Origin: Gammaproteobacteria bacterium
GTDB taxonomy: Bacteria > Pseudomonadota > Gammaproteobacteria > Pseudomonadales > Halieaceae
Direction of reading: 5' to 3'
Length of the DNA: 64,000 nt
NCBI GenBank assembly: GCA_030427485.1
Contig: JAUICG010000015.1
Location: forward strand, 1-64,000
The translations under genes were made by a program, and so were the position numbers. The notes below the pieces were generated by a model, which saw only the letters and a list, made by a program, of their open reading frames with translations, did no database searches and was not told the DNA's origin. Below, in pieces: positions 8,800 through 19,395 of this stretch (positions within the stretch are counted from its first letter, which is position 1; every line of letters starts with the position of its first letter).

Positions 8800-11454
8800 A
8801 TGAAGCATGCGATTTTCCGGCGGTCTTGCGTATCTCACTGGGTGGCCCGCTCCGCCTGTACAGCAATTGTTCTCCCCTGCGTCTTTTTCCCCGCACAGGT
8901 TGAGGCCGCCGAAGGCGTACTGGAGGAAGTCATCGTCACCGCGCGCAAACGCGCGGAGGATATCCAGGAGGTGCCGGTATCGGTGACCGCCTACACCGGC
9001 AACCAGCTGCGGGATGCCGGCATCACCAACCTCAAGGACCTCGGCTACCAGACACCCGGCGTACAGATTGACCAATCGAGCAGCGCCCAGATATGGATTC
9101 GCGGAATCGGCCAGCGCGATGACGGCGCGCGGCTGGATTCGCCGGTGGGCGTGTACATCGACGGCCTGTATATCCCCCGCAAAGACGGCCAGTTAATGGA
9201 CCTTATGGATGTGCAAAGCGTGCAGGTGCTGCGTGGCCCGCAGGGCACATTGTTCGGCAAGAACACCACTGCCGGCGCGATTTTGGTAACGACCAATGGG
9301 CCCGAGGACGAGCTGTCGGGTTTTGCGGATGCGCGCCTTGGCAACTACAACCGCGCCGATGTCAAAGCCAGTGCCAATGTGCCCCTGATTGGCGATACCC
9401 TGCTGTCAAAGTTGACTTTAAGCTCGGTCAACCGCGATGGATACCAGCACAACCTCACGACCGGCCAGGATGTCGCCTCGGAAAATCGCGACGCGGGCGC
9501 CCTGCAGTTGCGATGGAATGCCAGCGATACCCTGACAGCGGACCTGCTGGCTTACTACGGTCGTGTGCGTGAGAAACAACCCACCACCAACTGTCGTTGG
9601 ATGCAGGGCAGCAGCTTCAACGACCAGGATTCCCTGTTCGGCAACCGTATCATGCCGGGAGACACTGTGCCGGTCGACGATTTCAACGATCGCACGACGC
9701 CTGTTCAGCCCGGTTTCGTCGCGCAATCGCAGACCTACCGTGACGCCTGCGAGGCATCCGATGCTTTGACCGAAGACTACAAAACCACCTCCGACATCCC
9801 GATTCAGTACAAGCTCGACAATACGATTCTCGGACTGACCGTGCACTGGGATATCAACGACGATATGACCCTGAAAAGCATTACCGGCTACAGCGACCAG
9901 AAGAAGTTCGGCAACGCCGGCAACCCGGACAACGATGCCACACACCTGCCGATTTCCTCGCGCTACCGCAAGGACGGCAGCCCCAGCAAGCGCGAGCACT
10001 GGTCGCAGGAGTTCCAGCTGAATGGCATGGCCTTCGATGAGAAACTGGACTACACCTTTGGCCTGTTCGCGATGGAGGAAAAGATTGATGACGGCACTGA
10101 TACGTCCTCCGGTTGGTCCACCGGTGACTACATTCCAGGCACGCAACCCGCATCGCCGGTTCCCGGGCAAAATCTGTTGATCGTCAACGACCCCAATGCG
10201 GAACAGGGCACCTACGACCTGACCAACACCACCTACGCGGCATTTTTCCAGGGCAGCTACGATGTAACCGAGCATCTGGAGTTTACCGCCGGTGTGCGCT
10301 GGACCAGCGAAAAGCGGGAATCCAATGTGAGATTGAATCTGCTGGACCAGGAGGCGTTCAAGACCACGGCGGCCAACAGCCTGGCCGGAATCCCCGGCAT
10401 AAACTCGATTCTCTCGATACCCAACACGCCACTGATCCTGCTGGTTGATCCCGACGTGATTTTTGCACAGGATATCTTCACCACCATCAATAACCAGTTC
10501 CCCCACGATGCGGACGGCCAGCCGGTCTATCAGCTGGTTCCCGCCGAACAGGTCAAGCCCGATATCCAGAACGACGCCAGCGAGACCTGGGATGAGGTAA
10601 CCCCGATGGCCAGCCTGGCCTACCACTTCAATGAAGACTGGACGCAGGACAGTTTTATTGACAACGCTATGGTTTATTTCACCTACGCCGGAGGTTTCAA
10701 GTCGGGCACCTTTGAACCTGTGGGCGTGGACGGCCAGGCGACCGTCGAACCGGAAGAGGTCGAGAATTTCGAGTTCGGCTTCAAAATCAACATGCTCGAC
10801 GATTCAATGCGACTGAACGGCGCCATCTTTCGCACCAATTTCGACGATATGCAGCTACGCCAGGTCGTCCTCGACAGCGGCGGCACACCGCGGGTCGTGC
10901 TGCGCAATGCCTCCAAAACCCGCATTGAAGGCGTGGAACTGGAGTGGATGTGGTCGCCGCTACCTGACCTGCTGTTGATCGCCACCGGCAGCTACAATGA
11001 TTACCAGTACCTGGAGTTCGAGGAGAGCCAGCTCAATACCATCTCGCTGATCACCCAGCAGACCCTGCCGGTGGTGGATCGCTCCAACGAGCCCTTCGCC
11101 GAGGTACCTGAAAAGACCTACTCGCTGGCGGCACAGTATACGATCGACACCCGGTACGGCGCGTTCACTCCGCGGCTGGACTACAGCTATGTGGATGAGA
11201 TATTCATGGGCCTGGACGCCGGGGCCGGACAACACGAGAACCAGTCGACCTTCGACAGCTACGGCCTGCTCAATGCACGGCTTGGCTGGATCAGTGACAG
11301 CGGGCATTACGAGGCGGCACTCTACGGCACCAATCTTACCGACGAGCTCTACTATATGGGCGCGGCAGCCGTGGGCGACTCCACCGGCAACTTCATGGTA
11401 ACCACCGGGCCGCCGCGAATGTACGGTGTGGAGTTGCGCTATAACTTCTTCTGA
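8800..11454 (+). CDS. TonB-dependent outer-membrane receptor
   Basis: 884 aa, with a signal peptide at the N-terminus (hydrophobic stretch ending near AQVEAAEG). The plug domain is clear: LEEVIVTARKRAEDIQEVPV, IWIRGIGQR, VGVYIDGLYI and VLRGPQGTLFGKNTTAGAI. The barrel ends in aromatic residues (LRYNFF), as needed for outer-membrane insertion. ATG at 8800 has GGTGGTGA five bases upstream; GTG codons at 8788 and 8791 are less likely starts. It belongs to the large receptor group common in marine gammaproteobacteria and sphingomonads for uptake of hydrophobic compounds or siderophores. Substrate unknown. It is last in the plus-strand group and may have its own promoter in the 122-base gap. Confidence 0.93.
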   Translation: MKHAIFRRSCVSHWVARSACTAIVLPCVFFPAQVEAAEGVLEEVIVTARKRAEDIQEVPVSVTAYTGNQLRDAGITNLKDLGYQTPGVQIDQSSSAQIWIRGIGQRDDGARLDSPVGVYIDGLYIPRKDGQLMDLMDVQSVQVLRGPQGTLFGKNTTAGAILVTTNGPEDELSGFADARLGNYNRADVKASANVPLIGDTLLSKLTLSSVNRDGYQHNLTTGQDVASENRDAGALQLRWNASDTLTADLLAYYGRVREKQPTTNCRWMQGSSFNDQDSLFGNRIMPGDTVPVDDFNDRTTPVQPGFVAQSQTYRDACEASDALTEDYKTTSDIPIQYKLDNTILGLTVHWDINDDMTLKSITGYSDQKKFGNAGNPDNDATHLPISSRYRKDGSPSKREHWSQEFQLNGMAFDEKLDYTFGLFAMEEKIDDGTDTSSGWSTGDYIPGTQPASPVPGQNLLIVNDPNAEQGTYDLTNTTYAAFFQGSYDVTEHLEFTAGVRWTSEKRESNVRLNLLDQEAFKTTAANSLAGIPGINSILSIPNTPLILLVDPDVIFAQDIFTTINNQFPHDADGQPVYQLVPAEQVKPDIQNDASETWDEVTPMASLAYHFNEDWTQDSFIDNAMVYFTYAGGFKSGTFEPVGVDGQATVEPEEVENFEFGFKINMLDDSMRLNGAIFRTNFDDMQLRQVVLDSGGTPRVVLRNASKTRIEGVELEWMWSPLPDLLLIATGSYNDYQYLEFEESQLNTISLITQQTLPVVDRSNEPFAEVPEKTYSLAAQYTIDTRYGAFTPRLDYSYVDEIFMGLDAGAGQHENQSTFDSYGLLNARLGWISDSGHYEAALYGTNLTDELYYMGAAAVGDSTGNFMVTTGPPRMYGVELRYNFF

Positions 11455-11589
11455 GACCCGGTCCGCGAGTTGCTTCAAGCAGCCACGGCGCCAAGCGCTT
11501 ACCGGATACTCGTACCCAGGTAGCATGTCGGATATTGCCGGTCTGAACAAGGCGAGCTCACGGACTGACAGGCGTCGACACGGGCTCCT

Positions 11590-13302
11590 CTACTGTTGAT
11601 TCGAGGCGCGAGATTGCGGTTCGCCGTTCAGGAATACCCGCAGCACCTCAATGCGCGCGATCTCATCAGCGGGCGTATCATAGGGATTGCGATCGACAAT
11701 CAGCAGGTCGGCCCACTTGCCGGGCTCGAGACTGCCGGCCTCGTCTTCGATACGCAGTTGACGCGCGCCGTTGATGGTCATCGCGCGCACCGCCTGTCGA
11801 ATATCGACGGCCTCACGCGGGTTCAACTTTCGCCCTGCAGCCGTTGCCCGGGTCAGCGCCGTTTGTATCAGGCTGAAGGGCTCGGCGGGGAACATCGGGC
11901 TGTCGGCATGCAGCGTCGGCTGCAGGTCCCCGGCAAACGCGCTGCGCACGGGCAGCACGCTTCCCGCCATGCGTGCGCCGATAATCGACTGTCGCAGCGC
12001 ATCTCCGTAATACAGTATGTGGTTGATATGAAAGGATACCGTGACCCGGTGATCCGCCAGTGCCGGGATTTGCTCCTGTGGCAGTTCCACCGCGTGCTCG
12101 ATGCGTACCACGGGACGCTTTCCGTCCAGTTCACCGACAGCCGCCACGGCCCGGCTCACTTCGCGCAGGGAGGCGTCGCCCTGACTGTGGATGGCAACCT
12201 GCCAGCCGGCCTCGCTATAGGCGCGAATTTTCTCCCGCAGGGTCTCCATCGTGAACATCGCCGCGCCATGACTGCCCGCCGGAATACCCAGCCTCCTGTT
12301 CAGCGGGCTGTCAAGGTAAGGCGCTGAAGTGTACATGCTGCCGGTGTACGGCGAGCCGTCGTGCCAGAGTTTGACGCCGAGCACACGAAAGAAGTCGTTA
12401 TCGCTCCGGGGTGAATCGGGCAGGTAGTCGAGTTCGTCCTCCACCAGGTAGAAAAACTGGCGAATACGTGGTCGCAGGTTTTTCGAAGCGGCATAGCGCG
12501 CCATCAGGGGCGGCAGGTTGTGGCCGAGGGAGGCTACCGCGGTGAAGCCATTGTTCAGCAACTGGTCGAGTGTACGCTCGTAGCGCCCCAGCAGGCCCCA
12601 GGGTGACATGAGTGTTTGCAACAGCGGCGCGGCGGCCTTGCTCTCGGCGACAAACCCCGTGAGTTCGCCCGAGTCGTCCCGCTCATAGAAGGAGCCGCGA
12701 CCGGGGTCGGGTGTATCCGCGCCGATTCCGGCGTCGGCAAACGCGGCAGAGTTGGCCCAGAACGAGTGCATGGTTTGGGCAATCACCACCAGCGGGTTAT
12801 CCGGGGCGATCTCATCCAGCGTTTCCCGCGTGGGCATGCGCAGATCCGGGGTGAGAATCGGGTCCAGCCCAACAGCGTAGATCCACTCGCCATCCCCGGC
12901 CATGTCCACGGCCGCGCGCAGCGCCTCCCAGACCTCGCGGTTGGTCCTGTGCGTGAAGCCGGAGATATCCACTGCACCCATGAACACGGCCGTCAGTGTG
13001 GGATGCTCATGGGCCGCAATGAAGCCCGGCATCAGGGTTCTCCCCTGTAGGTCGACCATCTCGGTGCGGCCGGTTCGCAGGGAGAGAACGTCGGCCTCGC
13101 TGCCCACAGCCAGAATACGTCCGTCCCTGACCGCGAGCGCAGCGGCGACCTTATCCTCACTGTCAACCGTCAGGATCGGCCCGCCAAAGAATATCCGGTC
13201 GGGCCCCTCCGACGAGCAGGCAACCAGCAGCACGCAGAGCTGCAACATGCACAGAGAACGGCAAACTGACGGAATGTCCGGAAAACCGCCCATTCTATAC
13301 AT
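11590..13302 (-). CDS. Amidohydrolase family lipoprotein (YtcJ-like)
   Basis: 570 aa. The N-terminus carries a hydrophobic segment ending in a lipobox-like LVAC (Cys29), so it is probably lipid-anchored to the envelope. The metal-dependent hydrolase fold follows: LQGRTLMPGFIAAHEHP gives the first metal-binding His pair, with further ligands around VAIHSQGDAS and RIEHAVELP. The C-terminal small domain has LEPGKWADLLIVDRNP. The YtcJ group hydrolyses unknown amide or cyclic substrates. It is convergent with the TonB receptor; the 135-base gap shows no strong terminator. The copper efflux operon ends 110 bases upstream, so it could be read through from it, but no functional link is apparent. Confidence 0.85.
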   Translation of the reverse strand: MYRMGGFPDIPSVCRSLCMLQLCVLLVACSSEGPDRIFFGGPILTVDSEDKVAAALAVRDGRILAVGSEADVLSLRTGRTEMVDLQGRTLMPGFIAAHEHPTLTAVFMGAVDISGFTHRTNREVWEALRAAVDMAGDGEWIYAVGLDPILTPDLRMPTRETLDEIAPDNPLVVIAQTMHSFWANSAAFADAGIGADTPDPGRGSFYERDDSGELTGFVAESKAAAPLLQTLMSPWGLLGRYERTLDQLLNNGFTAVASLGHNLPPLMARYAASKNLRPRIRQFFYLVEDELDYLPDSPRSDNDFFRVLGVKLWHDGSPYTGSMYTSAPYLDSPLNRRLGIPAGSHGAAMFTMETLREKIRAYSEAGWQVAIHSQGDASLREVSRAVAAVGELDGKRPVVRIEHAVELPQEQIPALADHRVTVSFHINHILYYGDALRQSIIGARMAGSVLPVRSAFAGDLQPTLHADSPMFPAEPFSLIQTALTRATAAGRKLNPREAVDIRQAVRAMTINGARQLRIEDEAGSLEPGKWADLLIVDRNPYDTPADEIARIEVLRVFLNGEPQSRASNQQ

Positions 13303-13412
13303 CGGTAAATTCCCCCGGTATCGCGACTGGTTGGTATGTAGTGCTCGCCATGTCGATTGTTATCCTCAGGCTGGTTGCAAACTGATGATCAGCATGACCG
13401 CCGGCTCCTGCG

Positions 13413-16400
13413 TCAGCGGACATTCTCCCGGTATTGCAGCACATAACTGTAGATGACCGGCAGCACCAGAAGGCTGAGAATCATCACCGTCAGCATGCCG
13501 CCGAATACGGGGGCCGCGATGCGATGGGTGACATCCGACCCGGTACCGCCGCTCAACATAATCGGCACCAGACCCGCCATCGTGGAGATCGCTGTCATCG
13601 CGACCGCCCGGACGCGCCTGGATGTCGCATCGCATACCGCCTCATGCAGTTCCTCCAGTGTCAGGCGCCGGTTGTCGGCGCCCCGTCGCAGCGCAACTTC
13701 ACCATCTATGAAGCTGAGTACCAACACGCCGATTTCCGTGGCCATGCCCGCCAGCGCGATAAACCCCACCGCGACCGCAACAGACAGATTGTAGTCGTTC
13801 AGGTAGATGAGCCATATGCCGCCGATCAACCCGAACGGTATCGAGATCATCACGATCAACGGTTCCACGACATTCCTGAAATTCAGGTATAACAGGAGGA
13901 AAATGATAAACAGGGTCGCCGGCACCACGATACTGAAGCGCTTTTCCGCGCGCTCCATGTACTCGAACTGCCCCGACCAGGCCAGCGTATAGCCCGCCGG
14001 GATGTCGACTTCCCGCGCAACGAGGTCTTTTGCCCTGGCCACAAAGCCGCCAATATCGGAAGTGGAGATATCGACGTAAACCCAGGCATTGGGCCGCGCG
14101 CCTTCGCTCTTGATGGCGGGCGGGCCCCTGTTGTACTCGAGGTCCGCGACGAGGGCGAGTGGAATCTGGGCGCCCGTAGGGGTGGGAATCAGGACCCGCT
14201 TCAATGATTCGAGATCGTCGCGCAGTTCCCGCGGATAGCGCAGATTGACCGGGTAGCGCTCCAGGCCCTCCACGGTTTCGGTAATATTCATGCCCCCGAT
14301 GGCACTCTGGATCACATCCTGCACCGCACCGACGGTCAGCCCATAGCGGGCTGCATTCTCGCGGTGAATCGTAAAATCAAGATAGTAGCCACCCACCGCG
14401 CGATCACCGAACGCGGATGTGGTTTCCGGCAGCGTCTTCATCACCCGTTCAAGATCCTGCGAGATCGCCTGCAAAACGTTCAGGTCAGGCCCCGATACCT
14501 TGATGCCAACCGGTGTCTTGATGCCGGTGGACAGCATGTCGATGCGGGTCTTGATCGGCATCGTCCACGCATTGGCGAGCCCTGGAAACCGGATGGCTTT
14601 ATCCATCTCATCCATCAGTTCCCTGGTTGTCTTGTCCGGGTCGGGCCACTCCGTCCTGGGCTTGAGTCGGATCGTTGTCTCTATCATCGCCAATGGCGCG
14701 GGGTCTGTGGCCGTCTCGGCGCGTCCGACCTTGCCGAAAACATGATGCACTTCAGGAAATGTCGACAGTATCTTGTCCGTCTGCTGCAGCAGTTCCCTGG
14801 CCTTGGTGATGGAAATTCCGGGAAACGTGGTCGGCATGTACAGGATGTCACCTTCGTCCAGCGGCGGCATGAACTCGCTGCCCAGTCTCGAATACGGGTA
14901 GTACGTCGCGGCCAGCAACGCCAGCGCGCAGAGAATGGTGACGGTTCGCCACCTCATTGCCAGCTGCAAAGCGGGTCGATGCAGCAGGTGCAGCGCGCGA
15001 TTGAGCGGATTTTTGTGTTCGGCGATGATGTTTCCGCGCAGAAAATAGCCCATCATCACCGGCACCAGCGTGATCGCAAGTATCGCGGCGGCGGCCATTG
15101 CATAGGTCTTGGTAAATGCCAGTGGGCTGAAAAGGCGACCCTCCTGAGCCTGCATCGTGAAAATCGGCAAGAACGAGACAGTGATAACCAGCAGCGAGAA
15201 AAAGAGTGCCGGGCCGACCTCTCTGCAGGATTCACCGATAGTCTTCCAGCGCTCCCCGGCGTCCAGCGCGGCACCCTTTCTGTCTGCTGCCGAAGCGAGC
15301 CGGCTATGCGCATTCTCCACCATCACTATCGCCCCATCCACCATCGTGCCGATCGTGATCGCCAGGCCTCCCAATGACATGATGTTGGCGTTCAGACCCT
15401 GTATCCGCATCACGATAAACGCCATCAGGATACCCAGCGGCAGGGTCAGTATCACGACAAACGCCGAGCGAACGTGGAGCAGGAAGAGGATGATAACAAG
15501 ACTGACGACAGCCAGTTCATGCACCAGGGAGGTATTCAGGGAGTCGACCGCGCGCTCGATAAGGTCGCCGCGATCATAGACAGGGACAATCTCCACACCA
15601 TCGGGCAGGCCGGGCTTCAACTGCTCGAGTTTCGCCCGCACCGCCTGTATCGTCGCCAGCGCATTTTCCCCGTAGCGCATAATGACAACGCCACCGGCCA
15701 CTTCCCCCTCGCCATTCAGGTCAACCAGGCCCCGCCGCAGTTCCGCACCGAGCTGCACGTTGGCGATATCCCGCAGGCGCACCGGCGTGCCATTTTCATC
15801 GACAGAGACAGGGATTGCCTCCAGGTCGTCGATGGATTCGATATAGCCCAGCCCGCGCACCATGTATTCGGTTTCCGCCATCTCGACCAGCCGTCCACCG
15901 ACGTCGTTGTTGGACATCCTGATCGCCATTTTGACCTTGTCGAGCGGGATGCCGTAGCGCAGCAGCGCAGCCGGGTCGACTTCCACCTGGTACTGTTTGA
16001 CGAACCCGCCCACGGACGCCACTTCCGACACACCGGCCACTGTTTGCAAGGGGTAACGCAGGTACCAGTCCTGCAGCGAACGCAACTCGGCGAGATCGTG
16101 TTGTCCGCTTCTGTCCACCAGCGCATATTCATAGACCCAGCCCACGCCGGTTGCATCCGGGCCCAGTGTCGGGGCCACACCCTGAGGCAGGCGGGCGCTG
16201 ACATAGTTGAGGGATTCCAGCACCCGCGAGCGCGCCCAGTACATATCGGTACCGTCTTCGAAAATGATATAGACGAATGAAAGCCCGAAAAACGAGTACC
16301 CCCGTACCACCCTGGTGCCGGGTACCGCGAGCATCGCGGTGGTCAGCGGATAAGTTACCTGGTCCTCAACCACCTGCGGGGACTGCCCCGGATACTTGCT

Positions 16401-16550
16401 GAAAACGATGACCTGCACGTCGGACAGGTCGGGTATCGCGTCCAGCGGTACATTTTTATAGGCGAAGCCGCCGACAACCCCGATGACAAGCGTCGCAAGC
16501 AGCACGAGGAACCGGTCGCGCAGCGACGCATTGATAATGGCATTAATCAT
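13413..16550 (-). CDS. cusA: HME-RND copper/silver efflux inner-membrane pump, CusA-like
   Basis: 1045 aa from ATG 16550, which overlaps the end of the adaptor gene by 8 bases (ATGATTAA). It is the proton-driven RND pump of a CusCBA tripartite system. DAIPDLSDVQVIV near the N-terminus and MVDGAIVMVENAH in TM4 (proton-relay Asp) are HME-RND signatures. The porter-domain stretch MPIKTRIDMLSTGIKTP contains the methionine typical of CusA-type Cu(I)/Ag(I) pumps rather than CzcA divalent-cation pumps. All expected membrane blocks appear present. An upstream in-frame ATG (16607) would add a non-homologous, Pro-rich leader. Confidence 0.92.
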   Translation of the reverse strand: MINAIINASLRDRFLVLLATLVIGVVGGFAYKNVPLDAIPDLSDVQVIVFSKYPGQSPQVVEDQVTYPLTTAMLAVPGTRVVRGYSFFGLSFVYIIFEDGTDMYWARSRVLESLNYVSARLPQGVAPTLGPDATGVGWVYEYALVDRSGQHDLAELRSLQDWYLRYPLQTVAGVSEVASVGGFVKQYQVEVDPAALLRYGIPLDKVKMAIRMSNNDVGGRLVEMAETEYMVRGLGYIESIDDLEAIPVSVDENGTPVRLRDIANVQLGAELRRGLVDLNGEGEVAGGVVIMRYGENALATIQAVRAKLEQLKPGLPDGVEIVPVYDRGDLIERAVDSLNTSLVHELAVVSLVIILFLLHVRSAFVVILTLPLGILMAFIVMRIQGLNANIMSLGGLAITIGTMVDGAIVMVENAHSRLASAADRKGAALDAGERWKTIGESCREVGPALFFSLLVITVSFLPIFTMQAQEGRLFSPLAFTKTYAMAAAAILAITLVPVMMGYFLRGNIIAEHKNPLNRALHLLHRPALQLAMRWRTVTILCALALLAATYYPYSRLGSEFMPPLDEGDILYMPTTFPGISITKARELLQQTDKILSTFPEVHHVFGKVGRAETATDPAPLAMIETTIRLKPRTEWPDPDKTTRELMDEMDKAIRFPGLANAWTMPIKTRIDMLSTGIKTPVGIKVSGPDLNVLQAISQDLERVMKTLPETTSAFGDRAVGGYYLDFTIHRENAARYGLTVGAVQDVIQSAIGGMNITETVEGLERYPVNLRYPRELRDDLESLKRVLIPTPTGAQIPLALVADLEYNRGPPAIKSEGARPNAWVYVDISTSDIGGFVARAKDLVAREVDIPAGYTLAWSGQFEYMERAEKRFSIVVPATLFIIFLLLYLNFRNVVEPLIVMISIPFGLIGGIWLIYLNDYNLSVAVAVGFIALAGMATEIGVLVLSFIDGEVALRRGADNRRLTLEELHEAVCDATSRRVRAVAMTAISTMAGLVPIMLSGGTGSDVTHRIAAPVFGGMLTVMILSLLVLPVIYSYVLQYRENVR

Positions 16551-17844
16551 GGGCCATGCCCCCCTCGGCGGCTGTGTCGGGGGCGACCATTTTTGCCGCG
16601 GCTTCACGCAGTGAGGATTCCGAATCCAGCAGGAACTGGGCCGAGGTCACGACTTCCTCACCCGCGCTGACGCCGCTAACAATTTCCGTTCGCCCCTCCG
16701 ATTCCACCCCGGTCACGACCGTTCTGGGTTCAAATTTCCCCGGCGCTCTCACAATGAATACCTGCGGTTCGCCGCCGGAGCGAACCACGGCTTCCGACGG
16801 AACAACGACCGCATCATCGCGCGTGTCAGACAGAATGCTGATGTCGGCCAGCATATCCGGGCGCAGCAGCCGTTCCGCGTTGTCAAACACAATGCGCACC
16901 TTGGTCGTTCTGGTACGCGCCTCAGCGTAGGGGTATATATGGGAAACCAGACCCCGGAACACTCGCCCGGGCACGGAGGCGAGCGTCATCTCGACGTGAT
17001 CGCCCGTCCTGACCCAGGGAATCTCGTTCTCATAAATATCGGCGAACACCCACACCTGCTCGAGATCGGCCAACATGTACATTTCAGTTTGCGTTGTAAC
17101 GTACTGACCACGCCGCACCCCGATTTCCAGCACCGTTCCCGCGACAGGGGAATGGATATGTATCTGCTTCTTGACCCGGTGTGTCTCTTCCAGTTCACGG
17201 ATCTGGTGCTCGGGTACATCCAGAAACTGCAGGCGCTCGCGCGAGCTTTGCACCAGGTCTTCCGCACCCTGGCGAATCTCCTCGATAGGGCTGGCACGCA
17301 ATGCGGACAGGTTGTTAAGCGCCAGCAGGTACTCCTGCTGCGTGGAGACCAGTTGCGGTGAGTAGATGCTCAGCAGTATATCGTCCCGGTTGACGTTCTC
17401 CCCGGCCTTGTCGATATACAGTTCTTCTATCCACCCCTGTACCTTGGGATGCAGACGCGCCATTCTCTCCTCGTCGTAATCCACACGCCCGACGGTACGT
17501 ACGGTGCGACCGATGGTGCCGGACTGCGCAACGGCGGTTCTGACGCCGATATTCTGCACCACCACGGGATCAATGCTTACGGTGCCGGCCACATCATCTT
17601 TCGCACCGTCGGCGTAGACGGGTATGTAGTCCATGCCCATCGAGTCCTGCATGGGCGTGGGCGATGTCACCGCGGGGTTCATCGGATTGCGATAGAACAG
17701 GATTTCACGCTCCGCGGCACTTTGATGTGACCCGGCATGTTCCGCGCCTGTTTCCGCGGGGGCCGGATACCGCGCCAGCCAGTACCCCGCCGCAATGCCG
17801 AGCGCCAGCGTGACAGCGCCTGTCATTATTATCGCCTTATTCAT
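16543..17844 (-). CDS. cusB: RND periplasmic adaptor of copper/silver efflux, CusB-like
   Basis: 433 aa from ATG 17844, which overlaps the cusC stop by 8 bases (ATGAATAA). An N-terminal signal/anchor is followed by a heavy-metal-binding module with the pattern YRNPMNP, then SMGMDYIPVY, seen in CusB-type adaptors and some P-type ATPases. The membrane-fusion core has the hairpin (STQQEYLLALNNL) and barrel-sandwich segments (HIHSPVAGTVLEIGVRRGQYV). It joins the inner-membrane pump to the outer-membrane channel and can receive metal from the periplasm. A longer frame from 17901 begins with non-conserved basic sequence. Product of the same operon as cusC and cusA. Confidence 0.9.
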   Translation of the reverse strand: MNKAIIMTGAVTLALGIAAGYWLARYPAPAETGAEHAGSHQSAAEREILFYRNPMNPAVTSPTPMQDSMGMDYIPVYADGAKDDVAGTVSIDPVVVQNIGVRTAVAQSGTIGRTVRTVGRVDYDEERMARLHPKVQGWIEELYIDKAGENVNRDDILLSIYSPQLVSTQQEYLLALNNLSALRASPIEEIRQGAEDLVQSSRERLQFLDVPEHQIRELEETHRVKKQIHIHSPVAGTVLEIGVRRGQYVTTQTEMYMLADLEQVWVFADIYENEIPWVRTGDHVEMTLASVPGRVFRGLVSHIYPYAEARTRTTKVRIVFDNAERLLRPDMLADISILSDTRDDAVVVPSEAVVRSGGEPQVFIVRAPGKFEPRTVVTGVESEGRTEIVSGVSAGEEVVTSAQFLLDSESSLREAAAKMVAPDTAAEGGMAHD

Positions 17845-19204
17845 AAAAAGCCCCCTCACCCACGGCGGCTTCCACGCGCGCCAGCGCCTGCCTCGCCTCA
17901 CTGAGTGCCTGCCAGTATTGAAGTTCGTAGCTGAACAGCGTCATCTGGCTGCGCAGCAGGTTGAGGAAGTCGACTTCACTCACCTGGTAGGCGGCCAGCA
18001 TCGACTGCACGGTCTGCTGTGCCTGCGGTATGATGCCGCTGCCGAGCAGTTCAAACTGGTCCTGTGATCGTTGATAGTCTGTCAGCGCGGCGGAGATCGC
18101 CGCCCTCACCGTGTTTTTTTCGTCCAGCATGGCGTAGCGGCTTCTCGCCAGTTCGCGCGTCCTCTGCGAGATAGCCCGGGACTGTTTGCTGCCGCTGTAC
18201 AGCGGGATTTCTATGCCTACCATGACGGACAGCAGATCCGCCCTGGAGCCGCCCATGAACGGCGGGTTGTCTCCGCTTCTCTCGCCGTAGGTCACGCCCA
18301 CCATGAAGTCGGGATACTGATCCATTTCCGCCAGTGCCAGCCGCGAGCGCGCAGCTTCCACATTGGTCTCCTGCACTTTGAGGGTCGGCCGCTGCGATTC
18401 CGCCACGTTATAGAGTTCCGACTCACCGGGCAGGCCGGGCATCTCCAGGGAGACACTCTCAGCCAGGCTGACCCCGTCGGAGGCCGGCCGGTTCATCAGC
18501 GTGTTGATCTGTATCACCTGGTGGCGGCGCAATGCCGCCAGCTGTATGCCCTGGTCCATCAGTCTTGACAGTTCAAGCTGCGCCAGCAGGATGTCCTGTT
18601 GCAGGCCCTTGCCGGTTTCATACTTGGTCCTTGCCACCGAGATAAACTGGCGCATCAGATTTTCGTTCTTCTGCAAGGTATCCCGGGCGCGGTCGAGGTA
18701 GTAAATCTGCCACCAGGTGGTCTTTACGTTCTTCGCCAGTTGCACCCGCATTTCATCCACGGAATACCCCGCGGCCATCGCATCGAAGGATGCGGCCTCC
18801 TCCTGCAAGCCCAGCTTGCCTGGAAAGGGGAACATCTGGGTAAGACCCACCTGCAGTTGTGTCATGGGCTCCTGGCTCCTGTCGAAACTGTCGGTGGGAA
18901 AATTCATCGCATTCAGGTTGACCACCGGGTCCGGCAGCGTGCCTGCCTGGCTGGGGACTTCGAGTAGCGCTTCGTAGCGCAGTTGCATAGCCGCAAGCCC
19001 CGGGTTGTCTTCGAGGGCCAGGGCCACGGCCGCGCTCTCAGTCAGGTACAGCGCCACGTCCTCGCCGGTATTACCATAGACCCGGGCCACCAGGGCGAAT
19101 GTAAATACGGCGGCTAGCGCGCACCCCGGGAGGCACAAGCCCGAGCGCTTAGACCGCGCCAAAAACTGTCGGACGAACGTGTTGTCATGGTTTCGTATGT
19201 GCAT
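17837..19204 (-). CDS. cusC: TolC-family outer-membrane channel of copper/silver efflux, CusC-like
   Basis: 455 aa. ATG 19204 is preceded by AGAGG six bases away; the in-frame TTG at 19210 is less likely. A signal peptide precedes the mature part. The long helical periplasmic repeats of OEP proteins are visible in two copies (EVPSQAGTLPDPVVNLNAMN, YPDFMVGVTYGERSGDNPP). It forms the outer-membrane exit duct for the CusBA pump encoded immediately downstream with 8-base overlaps. Tight spacing argues for one mRNA. Confidence 0.88.
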   Translation of the reverse strand: MHIRNHDNTFVRQFLARSKRSGLCLPGCALAAVFTFALVARVYGNTGEDVALYLTESAAVALALEDNPGLAAMQLRYEALLEVPSQAGTLPDPVVNLNAMNFPTDSFDRSQEPMTQLQVGLTQMFPFPGKLGLQEEAASFDAMAAGYSVDEMRVQLAKNVKTTWWQIYYLDRARDTLQKNENLMRQFISVARTKYETGKGLQQDILLAQLELSRLMDQGIQLAALRRHQVIQINTLMNRPASDGVSLAESVSLEMPGLPGESELYNVAESQRPTLKVQETNVEAARSRLALAEMDQYPDFMVGVTYGERSGDNPPFMGGSRADLLSVMVGIEIPLYSGSKQSRAISQRTRELARSRYAMLDEKNTVRAAISAALTDYQRSQDQFELLGSGIIPQAQQTVQSMLAAYQVSEVDFLNLLRSQMTLFSYELQYWQALSEARQALARVEAAVGEGAFYE

Positions 19205-19395
19205 GCTCAACCTCTTTTCGCGTTCCCGCGGGAAACTACGATCACCAGGAGTCTGGCGGATTCAGGATGATGCTACTGCGCGGGCACGGGTTTGATTGAC
19301 GGGCTCGAGGCAACGCAAATGCGAGGCATTACTGCGGTCCCTGGACAAACAGGGCCGACTCAAACCTTCAGGCGCAGCGGCGCCCTTCGAGGGGA

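Noticed and set aside
19211..19395. Possible small RNA or riboswitch between the CopL-like gene and cusC
   Set aside because: I could not find a conserved fold or terminator; the gap has no distinctive structure.
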